The notes under the pieces: generated by a model
What the model saw: only the letters and a program-made list of their open reading frames with translations
What the model was told of the DNA's origin: nothing
Database searches by the model: none
Shown here: one piece after another, positions 54,046 to 64,000 of the stretch
Numbering within the stretch: the first letter of the stretch is position 1
How the letters are laid out: every line of letters starts with the position of its first letter
Assembly (NCBI GenBank): GCA_946406115.1
Contig: OX291547.1
Coordinates: 11,165,001 to 11,229,000, forward strand
DNA length: 64,000 bases
From: Apoda limacodes
Taxonomy: Eukaryota > Arthropoda > Insecta > Lepidoptera > Limacodidae
Reading direction: 5' to 3'
Made by a program: the position numbers and the translations under genes

Positions 54046-55985
54046 GGTAGCAACGTTTATATTATAATATATATTTATTTGAATCACAATAATACAATTG
54101 AATCTGTATCTATACGTACACTTCTGGCTACTAATATTAATACCAGTTTAATACAACCTTCCTAATCATATTAACTCCCAAATAATACAATAACAATAGC
54201 GTTCTCCTCGTGTGTGATTAAATGCAAAATTATTTAATGCGCTGCCTGAAATAACAGATGTGTTCTATCGTTTCACCTCTATTTCGCGTCATATTGTCAC
54301 AAGGTAATAAATATGGTACTATGCCACTTATCTTTTACACTAGGGTTTATAATGACATAAAATGTATGTTTTGTTTGTTGGCGGTAATCTCCGAACTCTG
54401 CTGAACTGATTATAAACACTCTTGTACTAATAAAAAGTCCACTATGCCTTAGTGACACAGCTTTATATATTATGTTGTGAATTAAATAAGGTTTTACTTC
54501 GAAATATCAAGTTGGAAGGAAAAAGACTATTCCTTGCCGTTGCAACAAAGTAATAGGTGAAATGATTTTTATTACGGAAATAGAGAATAATAAGATTATT
54601 TGACGTCAAAACCAATTAATTTTTGTAATCTACTTTCGAAAACTTTCGAGAAGTTAGTTAAGATTGAAAATTTAGAAGTTATTTCAAATAAGCTATTTTC
54701 AAAATGTTTGACCAGCCACAATTTTTATTTATGCTAGTGGCCACTTTTTTGAAATATAATTATTTTTTACTAAGGAGAAAAACATATGCCTAAATTTGAC
54801 ACTGTGCATTGCTTTTATAGTGAATGTGTTTGTGCGGAAAGAAAAGTAATAACCGGATTTTGACGTATGTACGTAAACCTACAACGTAACGTATTATGAT
54901 TATAAAAATCCAAAAGAATTCCAGCTGCTTCCGAGGAATTTCGAAACGTGCCTTATTTTCCTGTTAAGCAAAGTGTTGTAAATCCAATGCATTGCCATAC
55001 ATGCAATGCTCATCGAGGACATACATAATAAAATTTACTGTTACAAGTTTACACAATCGCTAGTTTGCTAGGATAATGACGCAATTAAAAATCAACAATT
55101 TCACAAGGTGACGGTACTATGTCTTTTTATTTCTTTTTATGTGTGTGTTTGTCCGAGCACTAACTAAAAATTGAAAAATAAAATATTATGAAAAAAATTA
55201 CACCGCCTACAAAACCCCACTAAAAATAAAAAATAATTTAATTTTATTCTTTTTATTAATTTTTATTCCTTAGACTTTATGATGGAACTTCACAAATCAA
55301 ATTCAAATATTATAAGAATATCGGAAAATCTTTCACCGAAAATCGGTTATATTATAAAATAAGCAAAGAAATATTTAAAAATACCTTAAAAACTTAATTT
55401 TAAAAATAGATCTAATTTGTAATTGCGTCTTTATTGTAGCAAACTAGCGAATAACGTTTTTAATTCCGATCGAGAGTTGCCATGTTAGGTTAGTTAAATT
55501 ATAAAATTACGTTAGGCAAATCAATTTAAGTGGTAAAAAGTGGGCAATTGGATTATAAATAATATAACTTTAAGAAGCCTTAAAAAAACTAATTTGGAGA
55601 ATTAGCCTAGAATTTTATAATGTTAATTTCATTATAACACTAAAAATATTTTTTTTTATTACCAACTTGTAACTAATATTAGTCATTTTAGTGTTTTGTA
55701 AGTAAATTTTAAATACCTACCTAATTATTTTTTTTCGCAAAGAGAATAATCGTATTTATTTAGCGAGGACAAGTAGCCAGCATTCTTGGCACCTCATTCA
55801 GAGGACAAACACCGTATTATATGGACCAGTAAGTGGTTAATGTAAAACCAGAGACATAGTAATATTTCCCTTTGCCAGTTCTTGACGCACAATACGAACG
55901 AATTGTTATAAGTTTTGATTAAAGCTTTATAAAATTGTAATATCATATTAACATTTTTTTTTATTTACTTTTTAAAGTTATTGAT
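54046..55985. other. AT-rich DNA, no gene seen
   Basis: Only a short repeat piece at 55190-55245 (inverse of 9675-9712) is identifiable. Confidence 0.45.
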
Positions 55986-56255
55986 GGCTCCCCGAAGCCT
56001 AATTGGTAGAGTGGCCGGCTGCTGTGCAGAGGGTGTGGGTTTGATTTCCGCACTGGACAAACACTTAGTGATAAAAAATTGTATTTATCTTCAATCTGTA
56101 TGTCTGTAACAAAGTCTGTATTTATGTATGATATGTATGTATTTACAAAAAAAAAGTATTCGTTATCTGGTATTTATAACACAAGCTCTGCTTACTTTGG
56201 GGACCAACGACGCTGCGTGTAATGTTCAAACGTTCAAAAATATTTATTATTTTAA
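55986..56255 (+). repeat. tRNA-derived SINE, most complete copy
   Basis: The head GGCTCCCCGAAGCCTAATTG then GTAGAGTGGCC resembles the 5' half of a tRNA with a pol III A box. GGGTTTGATTTCC (56037-56049) fits the B box (GGTTCGANTCC). The body continues CGCACTGGACAAACACTTAG, then TTATCTGGTATTTATAACAC, GGGGACCAACGACGCTGCGT and the end TTCAAAAATATTTATT. The same 3' half is present at 6105-6245 and 8604-8842 (minus strand). It is transcribed, if at all, by RNA polymerase III from the internal boxes. Confidence 0.7.
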
Positions 56256-56572
56256 TTCTCAGCAAACATAAAGTTCAATATGCCGCTTTAAGCACATGTT
56301 TAGAATGAGATTGATGTGAAAAAAAGCTCTTAAATCAAGAAAAGGGAGGCTAAGTGTTTGGGGCATAAGAGTGATTGAAAAGCTACGACGACATGGACGT
56401 TACACAAATTTTCCACGCAATTTCGTCACGCATTTTGTTCAATAAATGCTTTCTACGATACAGCGGAACTTACTGAAAAAAGTTTTGTCAATTCAGTATA
56501 TATTGAATGTCAAATATAAAATAAACGTAGGAAAGCATATAGCTTTATTTGTTTAGATCAAATTAATTTGTA
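56256..56572. other. No gene seen
   Basis: AT-rich flank of LINE copy 2. Confidence 0.4.
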
Positions 56573-57179
56573 GAGAGGTAGGGCACTGCAAGTACTCGCT
56601 CGAATAAGCCACCCGAACCACTAAAGCAGGGCATAGCGAGTACTTGCTCGAATGAGCGGCCCGAACTGGGGAAGTACCTCCACCTTACAGAAAACCGCGA
56701 CCATAATAACACTAACATTGAGTAGTGTTGTGTCCCTGGCGGTGAGTAAGGTTGCCAGAGCTCTTTGAGGATTCGCTGCGCGGACAGCGGAGGACCGGCG
56801 GTGCTTGTTGCTGTCATGCTCGGCGTAGACGCGGCGTGCTAGTTCAGCGGTCAGGGAGACCTGATGAAACGGCTGACCGCTGGCCGCCCGCAGGTTGAAC
56901 GGGATCCCGAACCCAGGGATCACATAATCTCCGCCTGAGAGGCTGATCCGCCAGCCTGTGTAAAGTATCTGAAGTGGTAGTCGTGCCGAAGAAGGAGACC
57001 GGAGTGGACCCGGCTATTACAACAGAGGGGGATCAGGGGCCCTTCCGCCCGCCGTGCCAGCAACCGTATCATCTGTGGCGAGCTTCGACAATCTTAGAAC
57101 CGCACCTTTTGTCCTCTAAGCTGTCGGTGCAGTGAATCCTCATCCTTAGTCTTAGTAACTTTTTTTATATATAGTGGCT

Positions 57180-57886
57180 ATGAGAACGAAAAAGAAAAGA
57201 GTTTGTACAGCGGCTACTCCATCCACATATAATGTGGATATGTGGATTTTAGCATCATCAGGGTAGTGTGTATATACGCAAATCTTAATGCAGTCCACCA
57301 CCATCTCGAGACTGCGCAGCCGATCATTCTTTTTCTAACGGAGACGCAGATATCCTGCCCGGCCGACACATCATACCTTCACTATCCCGGCTACAAACTC
57401 GAACACAATTTTATGAGTCGTGCCGGTGTATGTATGTTCGTCCGGGAGGATATCTGCTGTCGCCGCCTTCATAGCCTTGAAGACAGGGACCTGTCGATAT
57501 TGTGGGTGCGCGTAGATTACGGCGGCCACACTCGTATCTATGCGTGCCTATACAGGTCTCATAGCGGTGACACGGAAGTAACCCGACTCTTCACGCACCT
57601 GAGTTTGACGACTGACAAAGTTCTAGAGCAATATCCCACAGCAGAACTGGTTATTTTGGGAGACTTTAACGTCCACCATCGTGAGTGGCTCAGTTCTCGA
57701 ACCAATAACTATACTGGGATATCTGCTCATGAATTTGCTCTGACCTATGGATTCTCTCAGCTGGTACTTTCTCCAACGAGAATACCAGATATAGAGGAAC
57801 ATACGAGCTCCTTACTGGACCTTCTGGAAAATCTCCATAACGCAGCGGGAGGTCCGGTGGGCGTTGCTTTCTCTAGACGTTTATAA
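57180..57886 (+). pseudogene. LINE copy 2: endonuclease domain, C-terminally truncated
   Basis: The family ATG is at 57180 (MRTKKKRVCTAATPSTYNVD). A short duplication at 57232-57248 (ATGTGGATATGTGGAT) shifts the frame, so the open part begins after it. Present are LTETQ, LGDFNVHHREW and SPTRIPDIEEHTSSLLDLL. The frame then crosses the deletion joint near 57825 and ends in unrelated residues, so the GSSDH catalytic motif is lost. It retains WVRVDYGGHTRIYACLYR, which copy 1 lacks in part. The endonuclease is inactive. Confidence 0.85.
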
Positions 57887-58765
57887 GTCGAGTGGGCCAG
57901 ACGGTGTACCAGCAGTGGTGCTTAAGCAGTGTGCTCCTGAGTTATCTTCGCGCTTTCCTACCACACAAGGCAATTTTTATCTTTATGGAAGACTGCGAAT
58001 GTGCACTCGGTGCCCAAAAAGGGCGATAGATCAGATCTATCGAAATACAGGCCTATCGCTATTACCTCTCTCCTCTCCAAGGTGATGGAGCGTGTGATCA
58101 ACACACAGCTTCTAAGATACCTAGAAGTACACGACCTGGTCAGTGACCGTCAATATGGCTTTAGCCACGGTCGCTTGACTGGTGACCTTCTAGTGTATCT
58201 CACACACCGATGGGCACTAGCCATTGAGAGTCAGAGGGAGGCATTGGCATGTAGCCTGGACATAGCGAAGGCGTTCGATCGGGTCTGGCACCGGGGTCCT
58301 CTATCGAAGTTGCCATCTTACGGAGTGCCCGAGGGTTTGTGCAAATGGGTGGCTAGCTTTTTGTCCGGCAGACGCATACGAACCGTAGTTGACGGTAGCT
58401 GCTCTGATAGCATGGACATTAATGCTAGTGTCCCGCAAGGCTCTGTGCTGTCTCCTTCGCTGTTTCTACTGCATATCAATGACATGTTGGACATCAACAA
58501 CATACATTGCTATGCAGTTGCTTTTTACACGGGTCGTGCAAACATCCCTCGTTCCGTTGTGGAGGAAAACCGCGGAGAGCTTGTGTCTCAAATCGAGACC
58601 ACAATTTCTAAGGTCTCTGACTGGGGACGGGTAAACTTGGTCCGGTTCAACCCTACAAAGGCACAAGTCTGCGCGTTCAACGCTAAGAAAAGTCCATTCA
58701 CTGTAGTCCCACAATTCCAGAACACTCCCCTCCATCTCCAAGAGCATTGTAATCCTTGGTGTTAA
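57836..58765 (+). pseudogene. LINE copy 2: reverse transcriptase, catalytic motif lost
   Basis: The polymerase part resumes with SLDVYKSSGPDGVPAVVLKQ. A roughly 20-bp deletion near 57944 shifts the frame. A long open frame then runs PKKGDRSDLSKYRPIAITSL, DRQYGFSHGRLTGD, CSLDIAKAFDRVWH (first catalytic Asp), SVPQGSVLSPSLFLLHINDM and CYAVAFYTGRA. In copy 1 this last point reads CYADDSTGDAYYTGR, so 15 bp with both aspartates of the YADD box are gone. The frame continues KVSDWGRVNLVRFNPTKAQ and is lost at about 58765. Confidence 0.85.
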
Positions 58766-58769
58766 ACAT

Positions 58770-59351
58770 CTCCAGCGATGTTCAGTTCCGAGATCATTTA
58801 CAAGATAAGGTGAAGCTGGCGTCCAAAAAACTAGGTGTACTCAACAGAGCGAGGCAGTACTTCACGTCGGGGCAGAGGTTGTTGCTTTACAAGTTGCAAG
58901 TTTAGTCCCATATGGAGTACTGCTGCCATCTCTGGGCGGGTGCACCCGGATACCAGCTTGGCCCTTTTGACTCGGTTCAACGACGGGCTGTGAGAATTGT
59001 CGTCGATTCCAAACTTACTTGCGGTATCGAGCCCTTAAGTCTGAGGAGAGACTTTGCCTCCCTGTGTGTGTTCTACCGCTTGTGCAATGGGTTGTGTTCT
59101 GAGAAATTGTTCGAAATGATGCCCACGGCTACTTTCTACGATCGCACCGCTCGCCATCGGCGGGGAATTCATTCTTACACTTTAGAACATAAATGGTCGC
59201 GTACAGTGCGGTTTCAGAATGAGCTCCCTGCCAAGGTTTTCTGCAAGGACGCAGTATGAAGTTCTTCAAGAAAGAAGTTATGAGATTTCTGAAGGGTCGG
59301 CAACGCGCAAGTAATACCCCTGGTGTTGCAAGCGTCTATAGGCTACGGTGA
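58770..59351 (+). pseudogene. LINE copy 2: C-terminal region
   Basis: After another frame change: MEYCCHLWAGAPGYQLGPFD, SVQRRAVRIVVDSKLTCGIE and LCSEKLFEMMPTATFYDRTA, up to QNELPAKVFCKDAV and a stop at 59257-59259. In copy 1 the corresponding frame goes on to the family stop. The inherited C-terminal codons can be followed here out of frame to TGA at 59349-59351. About 30 bp present in copy 1 (FLPRTLGLW region) are missing before NELPAKVF. Confidence 0.8.
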
Positions 59352-59414
59352 CCGCTTACCATCAGGCGGACCGTAAGCTTGTTTAAAAAAACCTTAGTGG
59401 TATATAAAAAAATT
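59352..59414 (+). other. LINE copy 2 3' UTR with stem-loop
   Basis: CCGCTTACCATCAGGCGG forms a small hairpin (CCGC with GCGG). GCTTGTTTAAAAAAACCTTA then replaces the second stem-loop partly, and the A tail follows. The same stem-loop is retained in all LINE tails in the window, which fits its use as the site recognised by the reverse transcriptase (inference from how stringent LINEs work). Confidence 0.6.
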
Positions 59415-61244
59415 TAACTGTAGAACTATTTTCATTTTCATTACGTACAGGTAAAGTGAGTGGTAAGACCTTAATTACTCCGACAGGCTTTTTCTTTGTT
59501 AATTTTAGCTGTCTTAAGGCAAAGCAGGCGTCAATAAAACCTAAGGGCGGCAATGACGTGCCTATTCTATCAAGTATGTATAAAAGCTGTGCTGTTGTTC
59601 AAAATATGAACTACGCGCCAACTATAACTTTTGCCAAAACTGTTTAATTCATAAATTCTCCAGATATTGTTTTCTCTACTTCTTTCCCCGCCATTTCAAT
59701 TGTGTTTTGGTGACTTTATTTAATTATTCACCTTACATTTTATTTATTTACTCGCAAATGTAATGAAAAACATTTTGTATAATAAGGGCGGTACTGAAAT
59801 AACAAACGAGCCATTAAAGCCGCCGCTAGTTAGTTATGGTTTTTTTACCACCCTTACGCAATGTATTCTAGTTTTTCTTGATTATTCTTGCAGCGAAACA
59901 AGAAAGAATATAAGTATTTCCTTTTGAAATTTGAAATTCATTTAAGTAAGTAGAAGGACCTATATTTAAGTAAAGATGTGGACATACACAAAGTAAGATC
60001 ACCAAATCAGATAAGTGGAGCTTTGCGGTATTGTGCTCGTGTTCGTTTCTAGGATAAAATCAATACCAGTAAAACGCAGTAGAAGATTACATTTACGTGT
60101 TGAGGAAATCTAACGAGCATTTGGTAATGTTCATAAAATGATAGACAGGTTTACTGTATGTCTAGTAAGAACTTAAGGTTGGACTAAAGCTAGACGCGAA
60201 CTCGGCTATAAGGGATTGCAATCCAGCTGCGATTTCAACCCAGCTAGATTTTTGCTGGATCGACATAAATTTAACTGGATCCAACGCGGATCCAGCAATT
60301 CATAATTTTTGTTAAGAAATGCTAAGATTATTTAAAAATTAGTTTCTCAAAATTACCGTTATTGTTACAATGCTCACTACAAATTAGTACTATTTCCTAG
60401 TTCCTATGCATTCAGCTAGTAATTTTAAAGTTGACACCTAGATTGTTTGGTGCTAGCAGTGTTAACAAGATTGGCTGCTATTTCACTCAGAGGATAATTG
60501 GCTACAGTATTGCCATCCAAATAGAAAATGCAGCCAATTTTCTGGGTACCATACCACACGAACCTAGCTTATATAATAATTACCTTGTTTAGGTATGCTT
60601 TTTTATATTTTAGGTATATATGTAATTCTTAATTATGTAGATAAGCTATTTTTTTAATAATATGGTCCTATACTGTATTATTGTCAATAGTCTTTATTTT
60701 AGCATACTTTAGTTTGTTTCATTTTCGTTACAATTTCGTAATATACCTATGTTATTAAATCGATGTTAGTACAAAAATAAAATTTACATTAAGCAGAGCC
60801 AAAAACTTATTATAGTTTATAATTTTTAAGTTTGAGATATAGGACTTAGCAAGGGCGAGTAATAATCAAAAAGCTAGATTTTATTATACCTAGCCTAGAT
60901 GTTTATCATGACACAGTAAGATACTAACTCCCGCAAAAACATTTTTATTTATGCAAATTGAACACTTTGTATCATATGTAATGGGTTTAATTACAACCAA
61001 AACAATTTAATACAATTAATGAAACAATAACATTCGAAAATAGAGTACGGGAAGGATATCGATTCTGGATTATTTATCATAAATAAAAAAAACTTTTCTA
61101 GTTTTGAGTATATTCAGTCTAGATGACAAACAAAGCCATGTAAGCTTAAACTGCAAAATATAATAGGTAACTTAAACAAACTTGAAATACTTACCTTATG
61201 TTAAAAGCACGAAGTGCCTTTCCTGTATCAGCATTTGCTTGATA
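59415..61244. other. No gene recognised
   Basis: AT-rich. A small inverted repeat, ATTGGCTGCTATTT (60469) with AAAATGCAGCCAAT (60526), may be the ends of a very short MITE. GCTGGATCGACA and GCGGATCCAGCA near 60253-60290 form another small inverted pair. Confidence 0.4.
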
Positions 61245-61343
61245 ATAGGATGTTTGCCACGCGAATGGGGAGATGCAATAATAATAAACCACTCTAACTT
61301 GGTTTATTGTACAAATAGCTGGCGGCACTGTTTTTGTTTTTCA
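61245..61343 (+). repeat. Unnamed repeat G, copy 2
   Basis: GATGTTTGCCACGCGAATGG, AATAATAATAAACCACTC and GGCGGCACTGTTTTTGTTTT correspond to 43800-43915. Confidence 0.45.
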
Positions 61344-61498
61344 GAGCTCGTTCAGAGAGGCCTTTATATATGGTTAAATAATATACATACATCATAATAT
61401 ATAGCTACTAATACAACTTAATAGTCAAAGTAATTTTTTTTATTCAAATTAGGTTTTACAAACACTTTTGAATTGTCAAAGTTATGAAATACTATTAA

Positions 61499-61738
61499 TC
61501 CATACTAATATTATAAAAGCGAAAGTAACTCTGCCTGTCTGATACCTCTTCACGCTTAAACCGCTATACCGATTCAGATGAAATTTGGCAGGAAGACAGT
61601 GTGGGTCCCGATAATGGACATAGGCCATTTGAAAACGTCAAGTGTAATTTGGCTTTTTCTCTATAATTGAGGAGATACTGTTGAAATCCTCCACCGATAA
61701 CCGAATTTAGGGCAGGTGGAATTGCGGGCAAAAGCTAG
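61499..61738 (+). mobile_element. Helitron-like element, intact ends
   Basis: Begins TCCATACTAATATTATAAAA and ends GGCAGGTGGAATTGCGGGCA then AAAGCTAG before TA. It contains ACCTCTTCACGCTTAAACCG, GATGAAATTTGGCAGGAAGA, TTTGAAAACGTCAAGTGTAA and TTGAAATCCTCCACCGATAA. This is the best copy in the window for defining the family (240 bp). Confidence 0.75.
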
Positions 61739-62842
61739 TATAATACCAATATATTAAATTTAATGACAAACATTATTTTTTACGAAATAAAATCTATAGG
61801 TACTTATGGTGTTATATTGTAAAGCTTTGTAAGTATGCAGTAATATTTGGTAAAATAATAATAATAAAATATACGCCAAACGAACGTATGATTGTGTCAA
61901 CCACATTTCATCGATGGCATTTCTTCCTTCTAACATGTGGTAGTGAGCCTATCGTGCACCGTACCGGGCACAAACCAGAGTCGAGAAAATTGTATTATTT
62001 ACAAATTGTAACAATTATGATTGCCCCTATATACCGGGATTGTCCGGGACATGCAAAATGGCAGTCCAAAATTCTACTGCGCCACTCGGTTCTATGGTAA
62101 AATGTTCACTATTGTATTGATTCTAAATAAAGGTTTTATTAAAACATTTCAACAAAAATAAATGCAACAAAAATTTTATAAACTTCTGTTAATAATAATA
62201 GAAGTTCGACATTACTCAAACTTTCTTTAGTTTTCTGTAGGTAATAGAAACTATATAAAATTGGTATGAAATCAAATCAAACGTCGCGCACAAAAGACGG
62301 ATGTTACTCGTGAAATTTACTGAAAATAAAATGGCAGAAAGTTTGATTAACTTAGTTGCAAAGTCTCACAATAGGTATATGTCACATTTTACGGAAGTCA
62401 TATTTTACTGATCTTTCTTAAAGAAAAGAAAAGAGACTAAATCTAAAAAAGGAAGTTTAGTTTTACTCAATATCGAAATTTTTTTTTTGAAACGAGTTCT
62501 ATACAATATTGCAGCAGGCTATGTGAAAAATTTCCAAAAGCATTTAAACTGTACTTAGTTATATTACTTAAAAAAAAACATAGAAATATATGTCACATTG
62601 AAACATATAATGATTTTTTTCAAAAAATGGGTTTTTTTTTTCTTTTTTCTTTCTCTGTTTTTTTTTTTAATTTGACGTGATATAGGACTCGTTTCACCAA
62701 CCACTCTTGTCCTGCGTGACAGGTGATTAACTTATCTCCACAACACTAAGTCCGTTGAAGTGTATCTGGACTAAGGTTGCTTCATACATATAATTATGTC
62801 CCATGTAAATTACCAGCTTAAAAGTAATAAGCGCTAAAAAAG
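61739..62842. other. No gene seen
   Basis: AT-rich with many A and T runs (62460-62660). 62665-62780 is less AT-rich (GACTCGTTTCACCAACCACT, CTTGTCCTGCGTGACAGGTG) and resembles MITE ends I have seen in insects, but no partner lies in the window. Confidence 0.4.
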
Positions 62843-63823
62843 ACCCTGGGAGTTTATTCTCGTGCTGATAGAGCTAATCACGAATTCGAGATATGTTTAA
62901 TTGATTTACTCATGACTTGTTAATCGTGATAACTGTTTTACTCGATATATCGACGTTGTTTTTTGGTTTTTTGGTTTACTTAGAACCACGTTTTAGGCAT
63001 ATGTCGTACGCTAGCGGTCGACATGCATCAAGTGGTCGGTAGCAGTAGAGATGGGATGTCGCACGGAAAGTGGTATGAAAAGGAGTCAGAATTAGTGATA
63101 TTAGTTGACGGCTCAAATATTTTTGATTATGGGGGTGGGAGTGAGTGCTTAGAATCCCCTTTTTTTTCTTTTAAAAAATACAGTTACAAAAATATGTTCG
63201 GTACAAACATTACTGGTGGCGATGGACTCTATCGATCATCAAAATGAAAAGTTATAGCGAAACAACCCTTTTTAAAAAAAGGGGGTTTTTATGCCTCCTC
63301 TTATTTATGGGAGTCATAAAAGTCATAAAAAACCATAAAGTCATAAAAGTCATAAAAAACCATAAAGTCATAAAAGTCATAAGGAACCCTTTTTAAAAAA
63401 AGGGAGTCGCAAAAGGGATTTTTATGACCCCTCTTCTTTTCAAAATGGGGTCTGTATGATTCCCTATTTCAATGACTTTTATGATTTCCCTTAAAAAGAG
63501 GGTTCACAAAAAACCCTCTTTTTTTTCTAAAAAGGGTCCATATGAAAGCACTTAAAAAATTTAAACTGTTTAGCCGTCAACTAATATAACTAATTCTGAC
63601 TCCTTTTCATACCACTTTCCATGCGTTATCCCATCTCTATTGCTACCGACCACTCGATGCATGTCGACCACTAGCGTGCGACATATGTCTAAAGAGAGGC
63701 TCAAAGAAAACCAAAAAAAAATTTGCAAACGATATCCGCTAGGCTTTTTAGACATATAGAGTAAATCAATAAAACAAATCTCGAGTTCAAGCTAATCTCT
63801 ATCAGCACGAGAATCAGGCCCCA
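62843..63823. repeat. Foldback element with arms of about 250-270 bp
   Basis: Left arm 62843-63113 and right arm 63572-63823 are inverted copies: TTCTCGTGCTGATAGAG at the outer ends; CATATGTCG.ACGCTAG.GG and TCGACATGCATC near the middle; then AGATGGGAT, GGAAAGTGGTATGAAAAGGA, GTCAGAATTAGT and ATATTAGTTGACGGC at the inner ends. Over the inner 90 bp the arms differ at six positions. The 458-bp spacer holds smaller inverted A/T-plus-GGG blocks (CCCTTTTTAAAAAAAGGG) and a 27-bp tandem repeat. No transposase is visible. As RNA it would fold into a long hairpin. Confidence 0.8.
63313..63386 (+). repeat. 27-bp tandem repeat (built from GTCATAAAA)
   Basis: The unit GTCATAAAAGTCATAAAAAA then CCATAAA starts at 63313, 63340 and 63367 (period 27, about 2.8 copies). 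It lies in the loop of the foldback element. Confidence 0.9.
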
Positions 63824-64000
63824 GAGACAGAATAATATATCCCATTTCCAATTTCTGTAACTAGTAAATCAGGATTGGGCAGGGTTTTAGTTCTAAATTG
63901 AGTACGGAATTCGTGCCTAAAATGAAGACCAAATTATATAAATAGCTGTTATTCTTTTCTGCCATTTTGACGTTATTGGAATCGTGAATAAAAGAAGCTG
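63824..64000. other. No gene seen
   Basis: Short AT-rich end of the window. Confidence 0.4.

Larger units (their letters stand above)
56573..59414 (+). mobile_element. Non-LTR retrotransposon (LINE), copy 2, internally deleted
   Basis: Same family as 13961-17537 with the same 5' start (GAGAGGTAGGGCACTGCAAG) and 3' end (CCGCTTACCATCAGGCGGAC, then TTAGTGGTATATAAAAAAA). It is about 2.84 kb because roughly 730 bp between the endonuclease and polymerase domains are missing at 57825. No target duplication is obvious. Sequence between the lesions is close to copy 1, so both derive from a recent common source. Confidence 0.9.

Noticed and set aside
55986..56060. Candidate tRNA gene
   Set aside because: A- and B-box-like words are present but a full cloverleaf is not, and the sequence continues into a repeated 3' body. 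It is a SINE head.
63023..63247. Similar peptides encoded by the two arms of the foldback element (HGKWYEKESELVILVDG in both, also 63570-63755 minus)
   Set aside because: The arms are inverted copies, so the peptides match automatically. Of six differences in the shared 90 bp, four change the amino acid, which gives no sign of selection for a protein.

Overview
The window is AT-rich, intron/intergenic-type DNA of an insect, almost certainly a moth or butterfly (Lepidoptera). The evidence is the repeat content: short Helitron-like elements that begin TCC(A/T)ACTAATATTAT and end CTAG, two classes of non-LTR reverse transcriptase of the kind that fills lepidopteran genomes, tRNA-headed SINEs, Tc1-like DNA transposons and many foldback/MITE-type repeats. 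I found no host protein-coding exon, no functional tRNA or rRNA gene, and nothing prokaryotic or CRISPR-like. The open reading frames longer than 100 codons that can be identified all belong to mobile elements.

Layout. 0-13 kb: AT-rich DNA with scattered repeats (a 430-bp repeat called family A here, one copy of which is inserted inside another at 4.9-5.6 kb; Helitron and SINE copies; 3' tails of LINEs; a MITE-like GC-rich element at 10.5-11.0 kb; an element carrying a 5S rRNA fragment at 12.3-12.6 kb). 12.8-18.1 kb: a GC-rich poly(A)-tailed retroposon, then a 34-bp minisatellite split by a Helitron, itself split by a 3.6-kb LINE (copy 1). 18-35 kb: Helitron copies, a TTAA-flanked MITE, a relic of a second reverse transcriptase class at 20.3-21.2 kb, the inverted partner of the GC-rich retroposon at 24.2-24.7 kb, a 0.9-kb imperfect palindrome at 26.8-27.7 kb, and a composite repeat at 28.8-29.3 kb. 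35.7-37.4 kb: a nearly complete Tc1-like transposon with matching terminal inverted repeats and TA target duplications. 38-47 kb: mostly plain AT-rich DNA, with an inverted-repeat element (39.0-39.6 kb), a 32-bp tandem array (43.3 kb) and the C-terminus of the second reverse transcriptase class (44.3 kb). 47-54 kb: a family A copy, an old decayed LINE interrupted by a tandem pair of reversed LINE tails, an internally deleted Tc1-like element and the second 5S-fragment element. 56.6-59.4 kb: LINE copy 2, same family and orientation as copy 1. 62.8-63.8 kb: a foldback element with arms of about 250 bp.

How the parts relate. The two LINE copies carry different lesions: copy 1 has kept the polymerase YADD motif but is frameshifted and has a nonsense codon near its C-terminus; copy 2 lost about 730 bp between the endonuclease and polymerase domains and also lost YADD. 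At least six other fragments in the window end with the same LINE tail. One palindromic module (GTGCGAGTC-GACTCGC(A)C) recurs at the ends of otherwise unlike repeats. No new multi-gene system is visible; the most unusual items are the terminal-inverted-repeat element with an embedded 5S rRNA fragment, the shared palindromic module and the large hairpin-forming elements. Family assignments rest on reading motifs by eye, without database searches.
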